IMG/VR virus record: IMGVR_UViG_3300049856_000164
Location: 1-46,791 of that record
Origin: a virus
Reading direction: 5' to 3' (one strand)
DNA: 46,791 nucleotides
Shown: positions 1-8,853 of the stretch, one piece after another
How positions within the stretch are numbered: the stretch's first letter is position 1
How the letters are laid out: every line of letters begins with the position of its first letter
Translations under genes and position numbers: made by a program
Notes under the pieces: model-generated
Seen by the model: the letters and a program-made list of their open reading frames with translations, nothing else
Database searches by the model: none
What the model was told of the DNA's origin: nothing

Positions 1-127
1 CTCCGGCGAGAGCGACAACTCGGCCGCCTTCTGCCAGCCGTACTGTGCGATATGGAAGGTCATCTGGCCCGCCATCGCGAGCCCGACCGCCGGGCCGACG
101 ACCGGCATCGCGAGCGCCGCGGTCGTG
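1..127. repeat. 127-bp terminal overlap (left copy) of a circular assembly
   Basis: These 127 bases are identical to 46665-46791. The repeat lies inside a coding region and the reading frame continues unbroken through the join, so it is an assembly overlap on a circular or circularly permuted molecule rather than a biological repeat. The length 127 equals a k-mer size in common assembler use. The unique genome is therefore 46,664 bp. Confidence 0.95.
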
Positions 128-480
128 CCGATCGTGGTGAAGGGGTTCTCGAGGATCGGGTCCACGACCTGGCGCAGTACCGCGCCGGTGACGCCGCCGA
201 TCTTGGTCCCCTTCTGCGGCCCGGCCGTCAGCGCGGTCTGCGTGGCGTCGCGCGGGATCGGGAGCGTCGGCAGGCCGGGCAGGGTGAGCGCCTTGATCGC
301 CGGCCCCGGCATGCGCTGCGTGCGCTCCCACTCGTCGCCAGTGAAGACGCGCGACAGCTTCGCCGTGGGCTTCGTCGGATCGGCCGGGAGTCCGCCCGGC
401 GTGTATTGCGACTGCTCCCACTCGTCGCCCGACAGGATGCGCGAGGTGAGGCGCTGGGGCTCGACGCGCGGGCCGGTCAT
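1..480 (-). CDS. Large internal virion protein, N-terminal part (continues at 46664)
   Basis: This is the first part of an 818-residue protein that crosses the circle join; the rest is 44688-46664. It starts with ATG at 480 in an ATGA overlap with the stop of the preceding 809-residue virion protein. Residues 12-25 and 42-55 are two copies of a motif of the form SR[IV][LF][ST]GDEWE, 30 residues apart. Residues from about 118 to 137 are a hydrophobic Ala/Gly/Val stretch that could insert in a membrane. Large ejected proteins at this place in T7-type phages (gp15/gp16) form the DNA-ejection channel, and that role is inferred here from position, size and the hydrophobic segment. Confidence 0.85.
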   Translation of the reverse strand, partial: MTGPRVEPQRLTSRILSGDEWEQSQYTPGGLPADPTKPTAKLSRVFTGDEWERTQRMPGPAIKALTLPGLPTLPIPRDATQTALTAGPQKGTKIGGVTGAVLRQVVDPILENPFTTIGTTAALAMPVVGPAVGLAMAGQMTFHIAQYGWQKAAELSLSPE

Positions 481-2906
481 CGTCCACTACCGGAAGACGC
501 CAGCGTCGCCGGCCGCTGCGGAATGGACACATGCCCAGGATCGAGGTCGCCCAGCGTCGTGAAGCCGAACTCCGTCGCGTGCTCCCTGATCCACTTGATG
601 ACGCGTGCCCCGCCGCCGAAATCGATCGCGCGACCAGGTGTGTGGTCGCTGGTGAGCGTCCACGTGACGACCTCGCCGGGCGTTGAGCGACCCTTACGGA
701 AGAGGTGCTCCTGCCGGGCCTGCGTCCGTACCGTCTCCTTCGGTTCCAGCGTGATACCATCGGCCTTCGCCGCGGCGATCATCGAGGTCGCCGCCTCACG
801 CACGTCCGGTTCCAGTAGTCGCAACTCGCTGTGTATCGCTTCGTCGCCGGCCTTCGACTTCGCGCCGAGCACACGATCCTCGTACTGAGTCCACGACTCG
901 TGCGGCTTGCGGTTGGTGATCTGGTCGATGCGGTGCGTCGGGACGTGGCCGCCGGTGTCGGCGCGCGGCGTGTCGACAACCATGTGTCCGCTCTTCTCAT
1001 AAGGCACGCCCGGGACCGGCTTTGCCGGTGTCGGCGCGTTCGCGGCGGGCGACACTGAGGGCGCACGCTTCGTGGCCGGTGCCGGTGGCGTTGCCGGAGC
1101 TGTGATATTGATCGGCGCGAGTGTCGCGGTTGATGGTGCCATCGTCGCCGCAACCGGAGCCGGCGCGGGCGGCGCGGCAGGTGGCTGCGCCATCACAACC
1201 GCAGGCGCCATCTGCACCGGCGCGGCACTGATCGGCCTTGGAGCAGGAGCCGGAGCGCGAGCAGGGGCCGGAGGCACGACTGGCGGCGCGGCAGCGCCAC
1301 TGGGCACGTCATACCCCATGTCGCGCAGGTATTTCGCGTACCCCGGACCCTTCTTCGCGACATCCTCAAGCATCGCAGGCGTCGCCGGCCTCGCCGGGAC
1401 AGCAGGCGTGAGCAACCCGGCGAGCGGATGCGCGGCGGACGGGCCGGTCGCCGCAGCGGCACCAGACACCGCGCCGCTCGTGCTCGGCGCCGAATGCGTC
1501 GCGCCGTGGTATTTCGCCTGTCGCTTCGCGAAGTTCTCGGCGCGCAGCTTTTCCGCCGCCGTCGGGTCCGTCTTCCGGAGCTCGGCTTCGTTCAGGTGGT
1601 CGGTGCGCTGCTGTTCCGCCTCGGCTTCGCGCAGCATTTCCCGCGACTGGTGCGTCTCGGTGGCGCCTTCCGAGCGGACCGACAACTGGCGCTGGAGCGT
1701 CATGAGCTTCTGCCGCTCGCTGGCGGACAGGTTCGGATAGCCCGCCGGCGTCAGGTTCTCCTTCATGAACTGCGAGCGCGACTCCGGCGAGAGCGACGCG
1801 AGGTTGAGCAGGTGGAAGTAGGTGTCCGGGTCGCCCGGCTCCTTCGGGTGCCGGATCTGGTCGACGCGATGCGCGAGCGCGTTGTTCTCTTCCGGGCTCA
1901 TCGCCATCCGCACCTTGAGCGGGATCGCGTCGAACGAGCCCGTCTTCTCCACGATCGCCGACGCACTGTGGAACGCCTGCATCTGCTGCTGGCGCTCGTC
2001 CGCCGCGCGATCGGCGAAGCCTTGCCGGATGCGGTGCTCGGCGGCCTCACGGACGCGCGCATTCGGTAGCTTCGCCGCTTCGTCCAATCCGGCCAACAGG
2101 TCGGGCGCGGTCGCGAGAATCTGATCGGACGCGCGCTGCGCCTTGCCGAGCACAGATGCCTCACCGGTCAGCCGTTCCGCGTCCGCGAGATCCTTCCCCG
2201 AGAGCTCGGCGCGGTGCTCCTTCAGGTACGCCTCGGCCGCGACGTCCTGCTGGTCGTTCACCATCCGCTCGATGATGCTCGCGTGCGCGTTGCTCGTGAA
2301 CAGGTCGAGCTTGGCGCGCGTCTCCTCAGCGCTCCAGCCGGCCTGCTTCGCGTAGGTCGAGACGAGGATCCGCCCCTCGTCGATCGCGAGTTGCCGCTTC
2401 TGCGGGTCGGCGTAGTTCGTGACCGCCGTCGCCGTCCGGTTATCCGCCGCGGCCGCGAACTCGCGGGTCTGGGCGCTCTTGTATTCGCCTTCCGCGTGGC
2501 TCTCCACGGTCGACAGGAGGTCCGCGTAGTGCGAGCCCGCGCGCTGCTGAAAGGCCAGCGTGACGTGGCTCCCGCCCTTGACGCCCTGCCCGATCTCGGC
2601 GACGCCCTTCTCCCACGCTTCGCGCGCGGCGTCCCTGGCCCCGAGCGCGTCGATCCCGCGGTACTTCGCGAAGATGTCCCGCTCGACGGACGCCTTGAGC
2701 TCGTGGAGCCGGTTGTCCGAGGCGACGAGCTGCGTCGCGTCCGCTTCCTGGCGCGCCTGGTCGGTGATCTGGGCCGCCAGCTTCGCCGGGCCCGAGAGGT
2801 CGAGCGGCGCGGCGACACCGAACGCGCCCGCCGGGGTGTCCGTCGAGACGCGGACGCCGGGGAGGGCGGTCGGGGCCACCCGCTGCTGCGCGCGGACGGT
2901 CGGCAT
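477..2906 (-). CDS. Internal virion protein with C-terminal M15-type peptidase domain
   Basis: This 809-residue protein has three parts. Residues 1 to about 430 are largely alpha-helical and charged, like an internal virion protein. Residues from about 430 to 650 are an Ala/Pro-rich linker. The C-terminal 130 residues match the VanY/D-Ala-D-Ala carboxypeptidase fold (peptidase M15): an RTQARQ segment, then SDHTPGRAID with H755 and D762, then DPGHVSI with H792, which are the expected zinc ligands. It probably cuts peptidoglycan cross-links during DNA entry. It starts right after the stop of the upstream gene and its stop overlaps the next ATG (ATGA). The domain assignment is by motif; substrate specificity is not visible. 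Confidence 0.85.
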   Translation of the reverse strand: MPTVRAQQRVAPTALPGVRVSTDTPAGAFGVAAPLDLSGPAKLAAQITDQARQEADATQLVASDNRLHELKASVERDIFAKYRGIDALGARDAAREAWEKGVAEIGQGVKGGSHVTLAFQQRAGSHYADLLSTVESHAEGEYKSAQTREFAAAADNRTATAVTNYADPQKRQLAIDEGRILVSTYAKQAGWSAEETRAKLDLFTSNAHASIIERMVNDQQDVAAEAYLKEHRAELSGKDLADAERLTGEASVLGKAQRASDQILATAPDLLAGLDEAAKLPNARVREAAEHRIRQGFADRAADERQQQMQAFHSASAIVEKTGSFDAIPLKVRMAMSPEENNALAHRVDQIRHPKEPGDPDTYFHLLNLASLSPESRSQFMKENLTPAGYPNLSASERQKLMTLQRQLSVRSEGATETHQSREMLREAEAEQQRTDHLNEAELRKTDPTAAEKLRAENFAKRQAKYHGATHSAPSTSGAVSGAAAATGPSAAHPLAGLLTPAVPARPATPAMLEDVAKKGPGYAKYLRDMGYDVPSGAAAPPVVPPAPARAPAPAPRPISAAPVQMAPAVVMAQPPAAPPAPAPVAATMAPSTATLAPINITAPATPPAPATKRAPSVSPAANAPTPAKPVPGVPYEKSGHMVVDTPRADTGGHVPTHRIDQITNRKPHESWTQYEDRVLGAKSKAGDEAIHSELRLLEPDVREAATSMIAAAKADGITLEPKETVRTQARQEHLFRKGRSTPGEVVTWTLTSDHTPGRAIDFGGGARVIKWIREHATEFGFTTLGDLDPGHVSIPQRPATLASSGSGR

Positions 2907-3425
2907 CTAGCGCCTCCACTCCTTCGCCTGGCCGGCGAGGCTCGCCGCCGTGGTCAGGAGCGTGCCGTAGGCGCCCGTGCGCTGCGCGCCGGCCATGTTC
3001 CGGGCGCCGGCGCGGGTGAGGGCGGCCTTGTTCCGGTAGTCGGTCGCCTGGACCTTGTAGCCCCACGACTCGCGCGCCGCGTTGAGCCGCGTGGTCATCG
3101 CGTCGAACGCGCCCAAGCTCGACGTCTCCGCCTGCACGTCGGCGGCGGAGCCGACATTCGTGTCGATCCCCTGCCCAGCCAGCCCGACCCGCTGCGCCCC
3201 GACCGTCTGGCGCGTCTGGCCACGGATCTGCTGCTCGGCCAGCGCGCCGCGCGCGGTAGCGTCGGCCGCCTGCTGCTGGGCGAGCCCGGCGTTCTGCTCG
3301 AGGAGCGAGGCTTCGTAGTCACCCTGTGCCTGCGTGGCGTCCGCCTGCTTCCGGCCGGCGAGGAAGGACGAGAGACCGCTGGCGCCGGTCAGGGCGGCGA
3401 GCGCGATGGTCGAGAGGGCGGCCAT
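2907..3425 (-). CDS. Internal virion protein, T7 gp14-like
   Basis: This 172-residue protein is rich in Ala and Gln and mostly helical. Residues 1-25 are hydrophobic (an Ala/Leu/Ser/Gly stretch), followed by heptad-like helices with many QQ and AE pairs. In T7-type phages a protein of this size between tail tubular protein B and the two large internal proteins is gp14, an outer-membrane pore protein of the ejectosome. Identity is inferred from position and character, not from a catalytic motif. Its ATG shares one base with the TTPB stop (TGATG) and its TAG abuts the next ATG with no gap, so the three genes are translationally coupled. Confidence 0.75.
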   Translation of the reverse strand: MAALSTIALAALTGASGLSSFLAGRKQADATQAQGDYEASLLEQNAGLAQQQAADATARGALAEQQIRGQTRQTVGAQRVGLAGQGIDTNVGSAADVQAETSSLGAFDAMTTRLNAARESWGYKVQATDYRNKAALTRAGARNMAGAQRTGAYGTLLTTAASLAGQAKEWRR

Positions 3426-6397
3426 CAGAGGTCTCCTTCCGGCATGGCGGCGAGGATGGTGGCGGGGAGGGGGTCGACCTGCCGCACGGCGATCCTGCCG
3501 TTCGTGTCCGGAGCGGACTTCGTCGGCAGATGGATGTCGTCCGTGATAAGCGCCGGCGGCAGGTCGGGGTTCTCCGTCTCCCGCGCTGGATAGGCGTCCA
3601 GGTTCTCCAGCGGATCGGTCCCCGTGGGAATCGCGCGCCCCATGAAGATCCCGCGCGTCTTCTCCAGAAAGAGGCCCACCCGCTTCACGTTCGTCTTCTT
3701 CGTCTTGAGGCTCGGCCCCGAAGGCGTGTCGATGTCCAGCGTCTCCAGATCGCTCGTGTACGGCAGTCCGACGCGCACGACGGCGTAGGGCCGGCCGAGG
3801 GAGATCACCCCGCCCACGACGGTGAGCGGGTCGCCGTAGTCGGCGTTGTTCGGACTCGCCACGACGAACCCGTCGGCCAGCACGGAGACCTGCTTCCCCT
3901 CGAGGTGCGACAGCCCGGAGAACGTGCTGAACGCCTTCGCCCAGGTCGTGCGCGCGATGTTCTGCAGGGTCGCCGGCACGGCGCGGTCCGGCCGGACGGA
4001 GATGAGCGTCGGGGAGGTCCAGCCCTCGATCACCAGCCGGACGAGCGCGCCGGACGCGTCGGTGATATGGATCCCGTTCCCGACGTCGCCGACGACGAAG
4101 CTGCCCACGCTCGCGGTCGCGATCAGGAGCTCGCCGTTGTCCCACGCCACGCCGCCCGACAGGGTGATCGTCCCCGTGGCGGCCGCCCAGCCGTCGTAGG
4201 ACAGCGTCGAGTCGGAGAAGAGGAAGTCGCGCTGATTGGTGAGCGGCGTGATCGTCCGCGAGGCCATCCGCTCGATGTAGCGCTTCGTCACGCCGCCGAT
4301 CGTCCGGTTCACCACCAGGTAGACGCGGTACTCCCGGCCTTCCGGCACCGCGCAGACGTTCTCCACGAGCCCGTCCGTGTCGTGCCGCGCCCAGCCCCAG
4401 ATCTGATGCTCGCGCAGATAGGTGAGGCTCAACAGCACCCCGTCCGAGCGCGCGATCCACACGACGCCGCCCGGCTTCTTCGCGTAGGCCCAGTCGAGCA
4501 GCGTGTAGCCGTCGAAGAGGTGCTGGGAAAAGACCGTGAGGTCAGTCCCGTCATAGGACGACGACTGCACGGGCGAGAGGTCGTGCACGGCGCTCCCCTG
4601 CGCCTGCACGTAGATCGCCGACTTGTCCACCTCGAGCGGCGCCAGGCCGTCCGCTGCACCGTTCGCCGACAGCTTGTGCGGATTGATCTCCCCAGGCCGG
4701 ATGACGCCGGCCGCGTTCTCGTCTCCCCGGATCAGCTGCTCCGAGCCGGACGTGAAGGCGACGAGGAGCCCGAGGTCGACCAGATGCCGGACCTGGTTCA
4801 CCTGCCGGCCGGCGAAGCGCCAGTTCACCATGTCGTCCGCCTGGAGCGGCGTCGAAATGGCGAAGTTGCTGTAGATGCTCGTCCGCGAGCCCCAGACCCG
4901 CTCCGGCTCATTGAGCGAGGCGGCGAAGAAGCGCCGCTGCTGATAGATGCCGACGGCGCCCGGGTAGTCGCCCGGCGCGCCGAAGAGCGCAGGCTGGGAA
5001 GGCGGGGCCTGCTCCATGTTCGCCGCGACGCCGGTATCGGTGTAGCCGATCGCCGACTTCACCCAGGAGATCGCATCGAAGGGCGGGGTCGCGGCGTCGA
5101 CGGTCATCGAGAAGCTGGTCGCGCCCGGCGTGGTCGTGCCCCCGGTCACTTCCGGCACGAGATCGATCACGATGGCGGCGTACCCGTTGTCGGGCACGTT
5201 GAAGGAGCCCGTGAAGGTCTCCAGGCTGATCGCCGAGCCCCCGTAGATGATGCGCTGGGCGATGATCCCTGCGTCGACGCGCGGCTCGCCGTCCCGGCTG
5301 TAGTAGGCCCGGATCGCGCCGGTGAGCAGCGTCGGGCTCCCGCCGACCGACGAGATGCTGAGCCGCGCGCGGACGAAGTAGACGCCGTCGTACGGCCGCT
5401 CCGAGGCGGAGATGGCGGCCAGCGGGTTCCGGGCCTGCGTGGCGGCCTGCGTCAGCGCCGTCGACGTCGTGGTGACCGTGGAAGTGTTCGTCGTCCACGC
5501 GTTGTCGCTCGTCGCCGGGAGCTTCGTCCCGCCGGCGGGCCCCTTGAAGCCATACGTCACGCCGTCATCGGAGGCGTAGACGTTGTACTCCACCGAGTTC
5601 GCGGCCGGCGTCCAGGTCAGGATCACAGGCGCCGGCACCGAGGCGATCCGGTTGGTGGACGAGTAGATGACCGGGAGCCCCTCCTCGTTCGTCGCCTCGT
5701 CGACGGCCGTGACTGCCCAATACTTGATGACCCCCGCGCTCCCGCCGCTCGAGCCGATCCCGGTGACCTGGCCGATCATCGGCCCGATCGTGATGCCGGC
5801 GAGCACCCAGCGCGTGTGCGCCGTGCGCGAGAGTTCGCGCGGGGCGTAGCTCGGATGCACGAGCGTCATCACGTCGGCCGACTGCGCGTACTTGAGGAGC
5901 GCGACGTCGGCCGCGGCGTAGGGCGTCGGGATCTCGTAGACCGAGCCCGTGAGCGCGTACCAGACGGCGGACCAGTTCGCCCCAACGCCCGGCTGCGTGG
6001 TCGCGCCCGAAGTGTGCGCCGCGGTCGCGTAGTAGTTCACCCCGCCGTTCGACCGGATGTCGCCGAGCGCATAGGCGGTGGCGGTCACCCAGGCGGCGAC
6101 GCCGGTGACGACGACGACCCCGCCGTTCTGATGCACGCGGAGATACCGCTCACCGAACTCCAGCACGTAGGTCTGCGAGTCGTTGAAGACCCACGGGATG
6201 AGCCGGACGACCTTGGACGAGTCCTTCACCTCGCGCACCAGCTCCGTGCCGGCGCGGTTCGCCGCGCCCCCATGCCGCTGCGGCACGAAGTTCCGGAGCG
6301 TGCGCGCGCCGGTGATGTACTTCTGCACGTCCGTGCGTGCGTAGAGCGACGGGGAGAGCTCGCCGCCGGAGAAGGACCGCTGCGCGACGTTGGCCAC
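3425..6397 (-). CDS. Tail tubular protein B (T7 gp12-like nozzle)
   Basis: This 990-residue protein begins MANVAQRSFSGGELSPSLYA, followed by RTDVQKYITGARTLRNF. That N-terminal signature (FSGGELSP, then YxxGxRTxRNF) is typical of the large tail tubular/nozzle protein of T7-type and BPP-1-type podoviruses. The middle holds beta-rich segments with SPVQSSSYDGTDLTVFSQHL and IWGWARHDTDG, also usual in the family. It forms the distal tube through which DNA leaves the particle. It lies directly after tail tubular protein A and overlaps the next gene by one base. The length fits the larger members of the family. Confidence 0.92.
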   Translation of the reverse strand: MANVAQRSFSGGELSPSLYARTDVQKYITGARTLRNFVPQRHGGAANRAGTELVREVKDSSKVVRLIPWVFNDSQTYVLEFGERYLRVHQNGGVVVVTGVAAWVTATAYALGDIRSNGGVNYYATAAHTSGATTQPGVGANWSAVWYALTGSVYEIPTPYAAADVALLKYAQSADVMTLVHPSYAPRELSRTAHTRWVLAGITIGPMIGQVTGIGSSGGSAGVIKYWAVTAVDEATNEEGLPVIYSSTNRIASVPAPVILTWTPAANSVEYNVYASDDGVTYGFKGPAGGTKLPATSDNAWTTNTSTVTTTSTALTQAATQARNPLAAISASERPYDGVYFVRARLSISSVGGSPTLLTGAIRAYYSRDGEPRVDAGIIAQRIIYGGSAISLETFTGSFNVPDNGYAAIVIDLVPEVTGGTTTPGATSFSMTVDAATPPFDAISWVKSAIGYTDTGVAANMEQAPPSQPALFGAPGDYPGAVGIYQQRRFFAASLNEPERVWGSRTSIYSNFAISTPLQADDMVNWRFAGRQVNQVRHLVDLGLLVAFTSGSEQLIRGDENAAGVIRPGEINPHKLSANGAADGLAPLEVDKSAIYVQAQGSAVHDLSPVQSSSYDGTDLTVFSQHLFDGYTLLDWAYAKKPGGVVWIARSDGVLLSLTYLREHQIWGWARHDTDGLVENVCAVPEGREYRVYLVVNRTIGGVTKRYIERMASRTITPLTNQRDFLFSDSTLSYDGWAAATGTITLSGGVAWDNGELLIATASVGSFVVGDVGNGIHITDASGALVRLVIEGWTSPTLISVRPDRAVPATLQNIARTTWAKAFSTFSGLSHLEGKQVSVLADGFVVASPNNADYGDPLTVVGGVISLGRPYAVVRVGLPYTSDLETLDIDTPSGPSLKTKKTNVKRVGLFLEKTRGIFMGRAIPTGTDPLENLDAYPARETENPDLPPALITDDIHLPTKSAPDTNGRIAVRQVDPLPATILAAMPEGDL

Positions 6398-6398
6398 G

Positions 6399-7043
6399 TC
6401 AGTTCCTCGTGGTCACGAGCTGGCCGTCGCCCGGCTGGTCGGGCTGCTCTTCGTTCGCGGCGTTCGCCCATGCCTTGGCGATCCGCCAGGCGTACTTCGC
6501 GAGCGCCCGCTCCCCGAGTTTCAGTTCGTCGCCTTCGGTGATCGAGGCCGCGATGTAGCCGCCCAGCAGGAGGGCGAGCGCCTGTGCGAAGTCCGCCGGG
6601 TACTTCGTCACGTCGGTGACACGGGCCGTGTAGACGACGACGAGCGGGTCGCCCGTCGCCGTCAGGTAGTCCGTGAGGAGGAGTTGCCCGGAGTCGTCGC
6701 CGGACAACTCGTAGGGGATGCGGCCGAGCTCCGTGTCGTACCGCACGCCGAGCCCGTTCAGCACGCGGCGCATCGCCACCAGGTCAGACGGAAGCCGGTA
6801 GCTGTACTGCCACTCGCTCGACGGGTCGCTGAGCACGGGCGCCAGCCCGGTGAGTGCCGAGCGGCGCCGGGCGAAGTGCCAGTTGAAGTCGCGGAGCACC
6901 TCGTCCCGCGCGTTGTCGTAGAACTCGCGGCACGCGCGCGCCTGCGCACTCCGGTCTGAGGTCAGGTCGACGTCCGCGACCGTGAGCGAGACCCCGACGT
7001 GGCGGAGCGCCATATTTGCAATGTTGGTTTTCGATGTGGCCAT
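6399..7043 (-). CDS. Tail tubular protein A (T7 gp11-like adaptor)
   Basis: This 214-residue protein begins MATSKTNIANMALRHVGV and contains FYDNARDEVLRDFNWHFARRR and a later LPSDLVAMRRV, the signature of the gp11-like adaptor ring that joins the portal to the nozzle. The ATG at 7043 has a GGAGGA ribosome site 8 bases upstream, which fixes the start. The gene that should precede it in the operon is separated from it by a reversed HNH endonuclease gene; the strong Shine-Dalgarno here may compensate for lost coupling. It is followed after one base by tail tubular protein B. Confidence 0.93.
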   Translation of the reverse strand: MATSKTNIANMALRHVGVSLTVADVDLTSDRSAQARACREFYDNARDEVLRDFNWHFARRRSALTGLAPVLSDPSSEWQYSYRLPSDLVAMRRVLNGLGVRYDTELGRIPYELSGDDSGQLLLTDYLTATGDPLVVVYTARVTDVTKYPADFAQALALLLGGYIAASITEGDELKLGERALAKYAWRIAKAWANAANEEQPDQPGDGQLVTTRN

Positions 7044-7093
7044 TACGCCAATCCTCCATTGCTAATTGCGGTGCGGTTGCATACGTTACCGAT

Positions 7094-7576
7094 ATGCCGG
7101 AGCGCCGCCGCCAAACCGTACCGCCTCATTCGCATCCGCTGATTCGTATTATGGCGGCCGTTGCGATTGACGAGAACATGTGCTTCGTGTGGCAGGGAGC
7201 GACGAAGCTCTCCGGACGGACGGTGCGCTACGGCCGCATCACACACGCTGGCCGAGGCTGGTACGTCCACATTCTCGCCTATGTCGCTGCGCGCGGGCCC
7301 GTTCCGAGGGGCCTCGTTCTTGATCACACGTGCCGCAACTCGCTGTGCTGCAACCCGCTTCACTTGGAGCCGGTTACCCAGCGCGTGAACGTGCTGCGCA
7401 GCAACGGAACCGCAGCCGCGAATGCTACGAAGACGCATTGCATTAGAGGGCACGCCTTCTCTGAGGAGAACACCGACTACTACAAGAGTCGGGGGAACTG
7501 GGCCCGTCGTTGCCGCGTCTGTTCGCGTGCATCCGTGAACCGCTCTGCTGCAAGGCGGCGGGCTCGCCAAAAGTAA
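7094..7576 (+). CDS. HNH homing-type endonuclease, inserted in reverse
   Basis: This 160-residue protein has an HNH core of the form LVLDHTCRN..CCNPLHLEPVT (D-H, N, then N-P-x-H) and a C-terminal Cys/His part, THCIRGHAF...RRCRVCSR, the usual pairing in free-standing phage HNH endonucleases. The ATG at 7094 is the first that gives the family length; upstream in-frame codons run into the tail tubular A leader. It is the only plus-strand gene in the late region, and its flanks look lower in GC than the neighbours. Its stop is 16 bases from the stop of the convergent virion gene. It is probably a selfish nuclease gene that moves by cutting related phage genomes lacking it. Confidence 0.85.
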   Translation: MPERRRQTVPPHSHPLIRIMAAVAIDENMCFVWQGATKLSGRTVRYGRITHAGRGWYVHILAYVAARGPVPRGLVLDHTCRNSLCCNPLHLEPVTQRVNVLRSNGTAAANATKTHCIRGHAFSEENTDYYKSRGNWARRCRVCSRASVNRSAARRRARQK

Positions 7577-7592
7577 GGAAGCCATCAGCGCC

Positions 7593-8489
7593 TCACTTGG
7601 CGGCGACGACGCGGCGCCGCTCGGGTGGATTCGTGCCGCTCGTGACGGTGCTCGTGATGGTGCTCGTCGACGCCGAGACGTCGGCCGCGGTCGCCCGCGT
7701 GGTGATCGCCGCGTCCAGGCTGTCGAGCTTGGCCGCACGCCCGGCGGAGTAGTCGGCCGCCACCGGAACGACCCCCGGCACGCGGCCCAGGAGCGTAGTG
7801 ACGCCGGCGCTGTCGGACTGCGCGGTGAGCGTGCGCGACGCCGTCACCCACACCTTGTCGGCGGCGGCCTGTGGCAGATCGGCGGCCGCGTTCAGCGCCG
7901 CGTCCACCTTGTTCGCGGCCGTGAAGGTGAGCTGGTCCGTCTTCGCCTTGATCGCCGCGACCTCGGTGTCGACGAAGTCGTCCACCGTATCGAGCCGCGT
8001 GGAGATGGGGATCGCCGGCACCGCGGAGGGCGTGTAGATCGGGCTCGGGTCCCACACCTCGAACCCGAAGGCGCCGAAGGCGTTGTTCGCCGTCGTGTCG
8101 TTCGGGCCGCCGTACTTGATCCCGGTCGCCGCGACGATCGTCTCCACCGCGTAGGCCGCATCCCAGGTCAGCGAGGCCGCCGGGGTGAGGCCCGTCACCA
8201 CAAAATCGGCGACGACCGTCGCGAAGGCGGTGGCCACGTTGGAGAAGTCCTGCAGCGGCGCGACGCGCGCGACGACCGCCGCGCCGTTCAGGACGCCGAG
8301 CAGGATGGCGGGGAAGGTGGTGGCGCCGTGGAGTGTGCCGACCATGCGCACGCGGACGCGGCCGCCCGGCGGCACCGTGAAGGTGTTCCGGAGGTTCGTC
8401 GTGTCCAGCGCCGTCATCGCCAGGAGCGCACTCGTCGCCCTGGTGACGGCAACGGCCGGATCGTAGAGGCACGCCGCGAGCAGGTTCAC
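7593..8489 (-). CDS. Virion structural protein, possible head fibre or decoration
   Basis: This 298-residue protein opens with a hydrophobic, beta-rich domain (about residues 1-165) and continues with a helical, Ala/Asp/Thr-rich region containing AAIKAKTDQLTFTAANKVDA and SLDAAITTRATAADV, patterns often seen in trimeric phage fibre or decoration proteins. The start is GTG at 8489, one base after the stop of the upstream gene. It lies between capsid-associated genes and tail tubular protein A, so a surface head or collar role is likely. No enzyme motif is seen, and I do not recognise a named family. Confidence 0.7.
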   Translation of the reverse strand: MNLLAACLYDPAVAVTRATSALLAMTALDTTNLRNTFTVPPGGRVRVRMVGTLHGATTFPAILLGVLNGAAVVARVAPLQDFSNVATAFATVVADFVVTGLTPAASLTWDAAYAVETIVAATGIKYGGPNDTTANNAFGAFGFEVWDPSPIYTPSAVPAIPISTRLDTVDDFVDTEVAAIKAKTDQLTFTAANKVDAALNAAADLPQAAADKVWVTASRTLTAQSDSAGVTTLLGRVPGVVPVAADYSAGRAAKLDSLDAAITTRATAADVSASTSTITSTVTSGTNPPERRRVVAAK

Positions 8490-8490
8490 G

Positions 8491-8790
8491 CTACGCGCCC
8501 GGCTCCGGAATCAGGCCAGGCCGTTCGACGGCCGAGCCGTGCTCCGGCGCCGACGGTGCAGGGTCGGGAGCGGGCGGGCGCGCGGGCGCGTCCCCTGCCA
8601 TCGACACGCCGGTGGCCACGATGCTGTCGCCGGCGAGATGCAGCTCACCGCGCTCGCGGTCGAACACGATGGAATCGGCCTCGACCTGTGCCCGCGGTGG
8701 CTTCCGCGGCGCGGCCTGCTTCTTCGCCGCCGGCTTCTTGGCAACTGCCTTCTTCCCTGCGCGCTTCGCGCTCTTCTTCTTCGCGGCCAT
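8491..8790 (-). CDS. Lys/Ala-rich small virion-associated protein
   Basis: This 99-residue protein has a histone-tail-like N-terminus (about residues 2-34, repeats of AKK and PAAKK), then a compact beta-like part around SIVFDRERGELHLAGDSIVATG, and a Pro-rich C-terminus. The ATG at 8790 has a GGAGA ribosome site about 7 bases upstream. It sits among capsid genes. The basic tail could contact packaged DNA or act in assembly, but function is not known. A Lys/Ala-rich start is shared with the 176-residue gene at 8871 and with the terminase small subunit. Confidence 0.7.
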   Translation of the reverse strand: MAAKKKSAKRAGKKAVAKKPAAKKQAAPRKPPRAQVEADSIVFDRERGELHLAGDSIVATGVSMAGDAPARPPAPDPAPSAPEHGSAVERPGLIPEPGA

Positions 8791-8831
8791 CGTCGGTCTC
8801 CGGTGAAAGTCAACTGCGGGTGAGGTCGCGC

Positions 8832-8853
8832 CCCGGCCTGTCCGAGCGCCGGG
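8832..8853 (-). other. GC-rich hairpin in the 8791-8870 gap
   Basis: The short gap holds a perfect 6-bp stem, CCCGGC paired with GCCGGG, with a 10-base loop. No T-tract follows on either strand, so it is not an obvious intrinsic terminator. On the minus strand the motif GTAGGACGACCG lies just upstream; the same string occurs upstream of the tailspike hairpin element near 39185-39196, so this gap may be a degenerate relative of that element. Confidence 0.4.

Noticed and set aside
1-127. Biological terminal repeat (T7-style)
   Set aside because: T7-type direct repeats are not placed inside a gene that reads through the join; the exact 127-base length fits assembly overlap.
3326-6541. Very long plus-strand open frame (over 1,000 codons) opposite tail tubular protein B
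   Set aside because: It mirrors a gene with clear family motifs; its product is Arg/Pro/Gly-rich, as expected of an antisense frame in GC-rich DNA.
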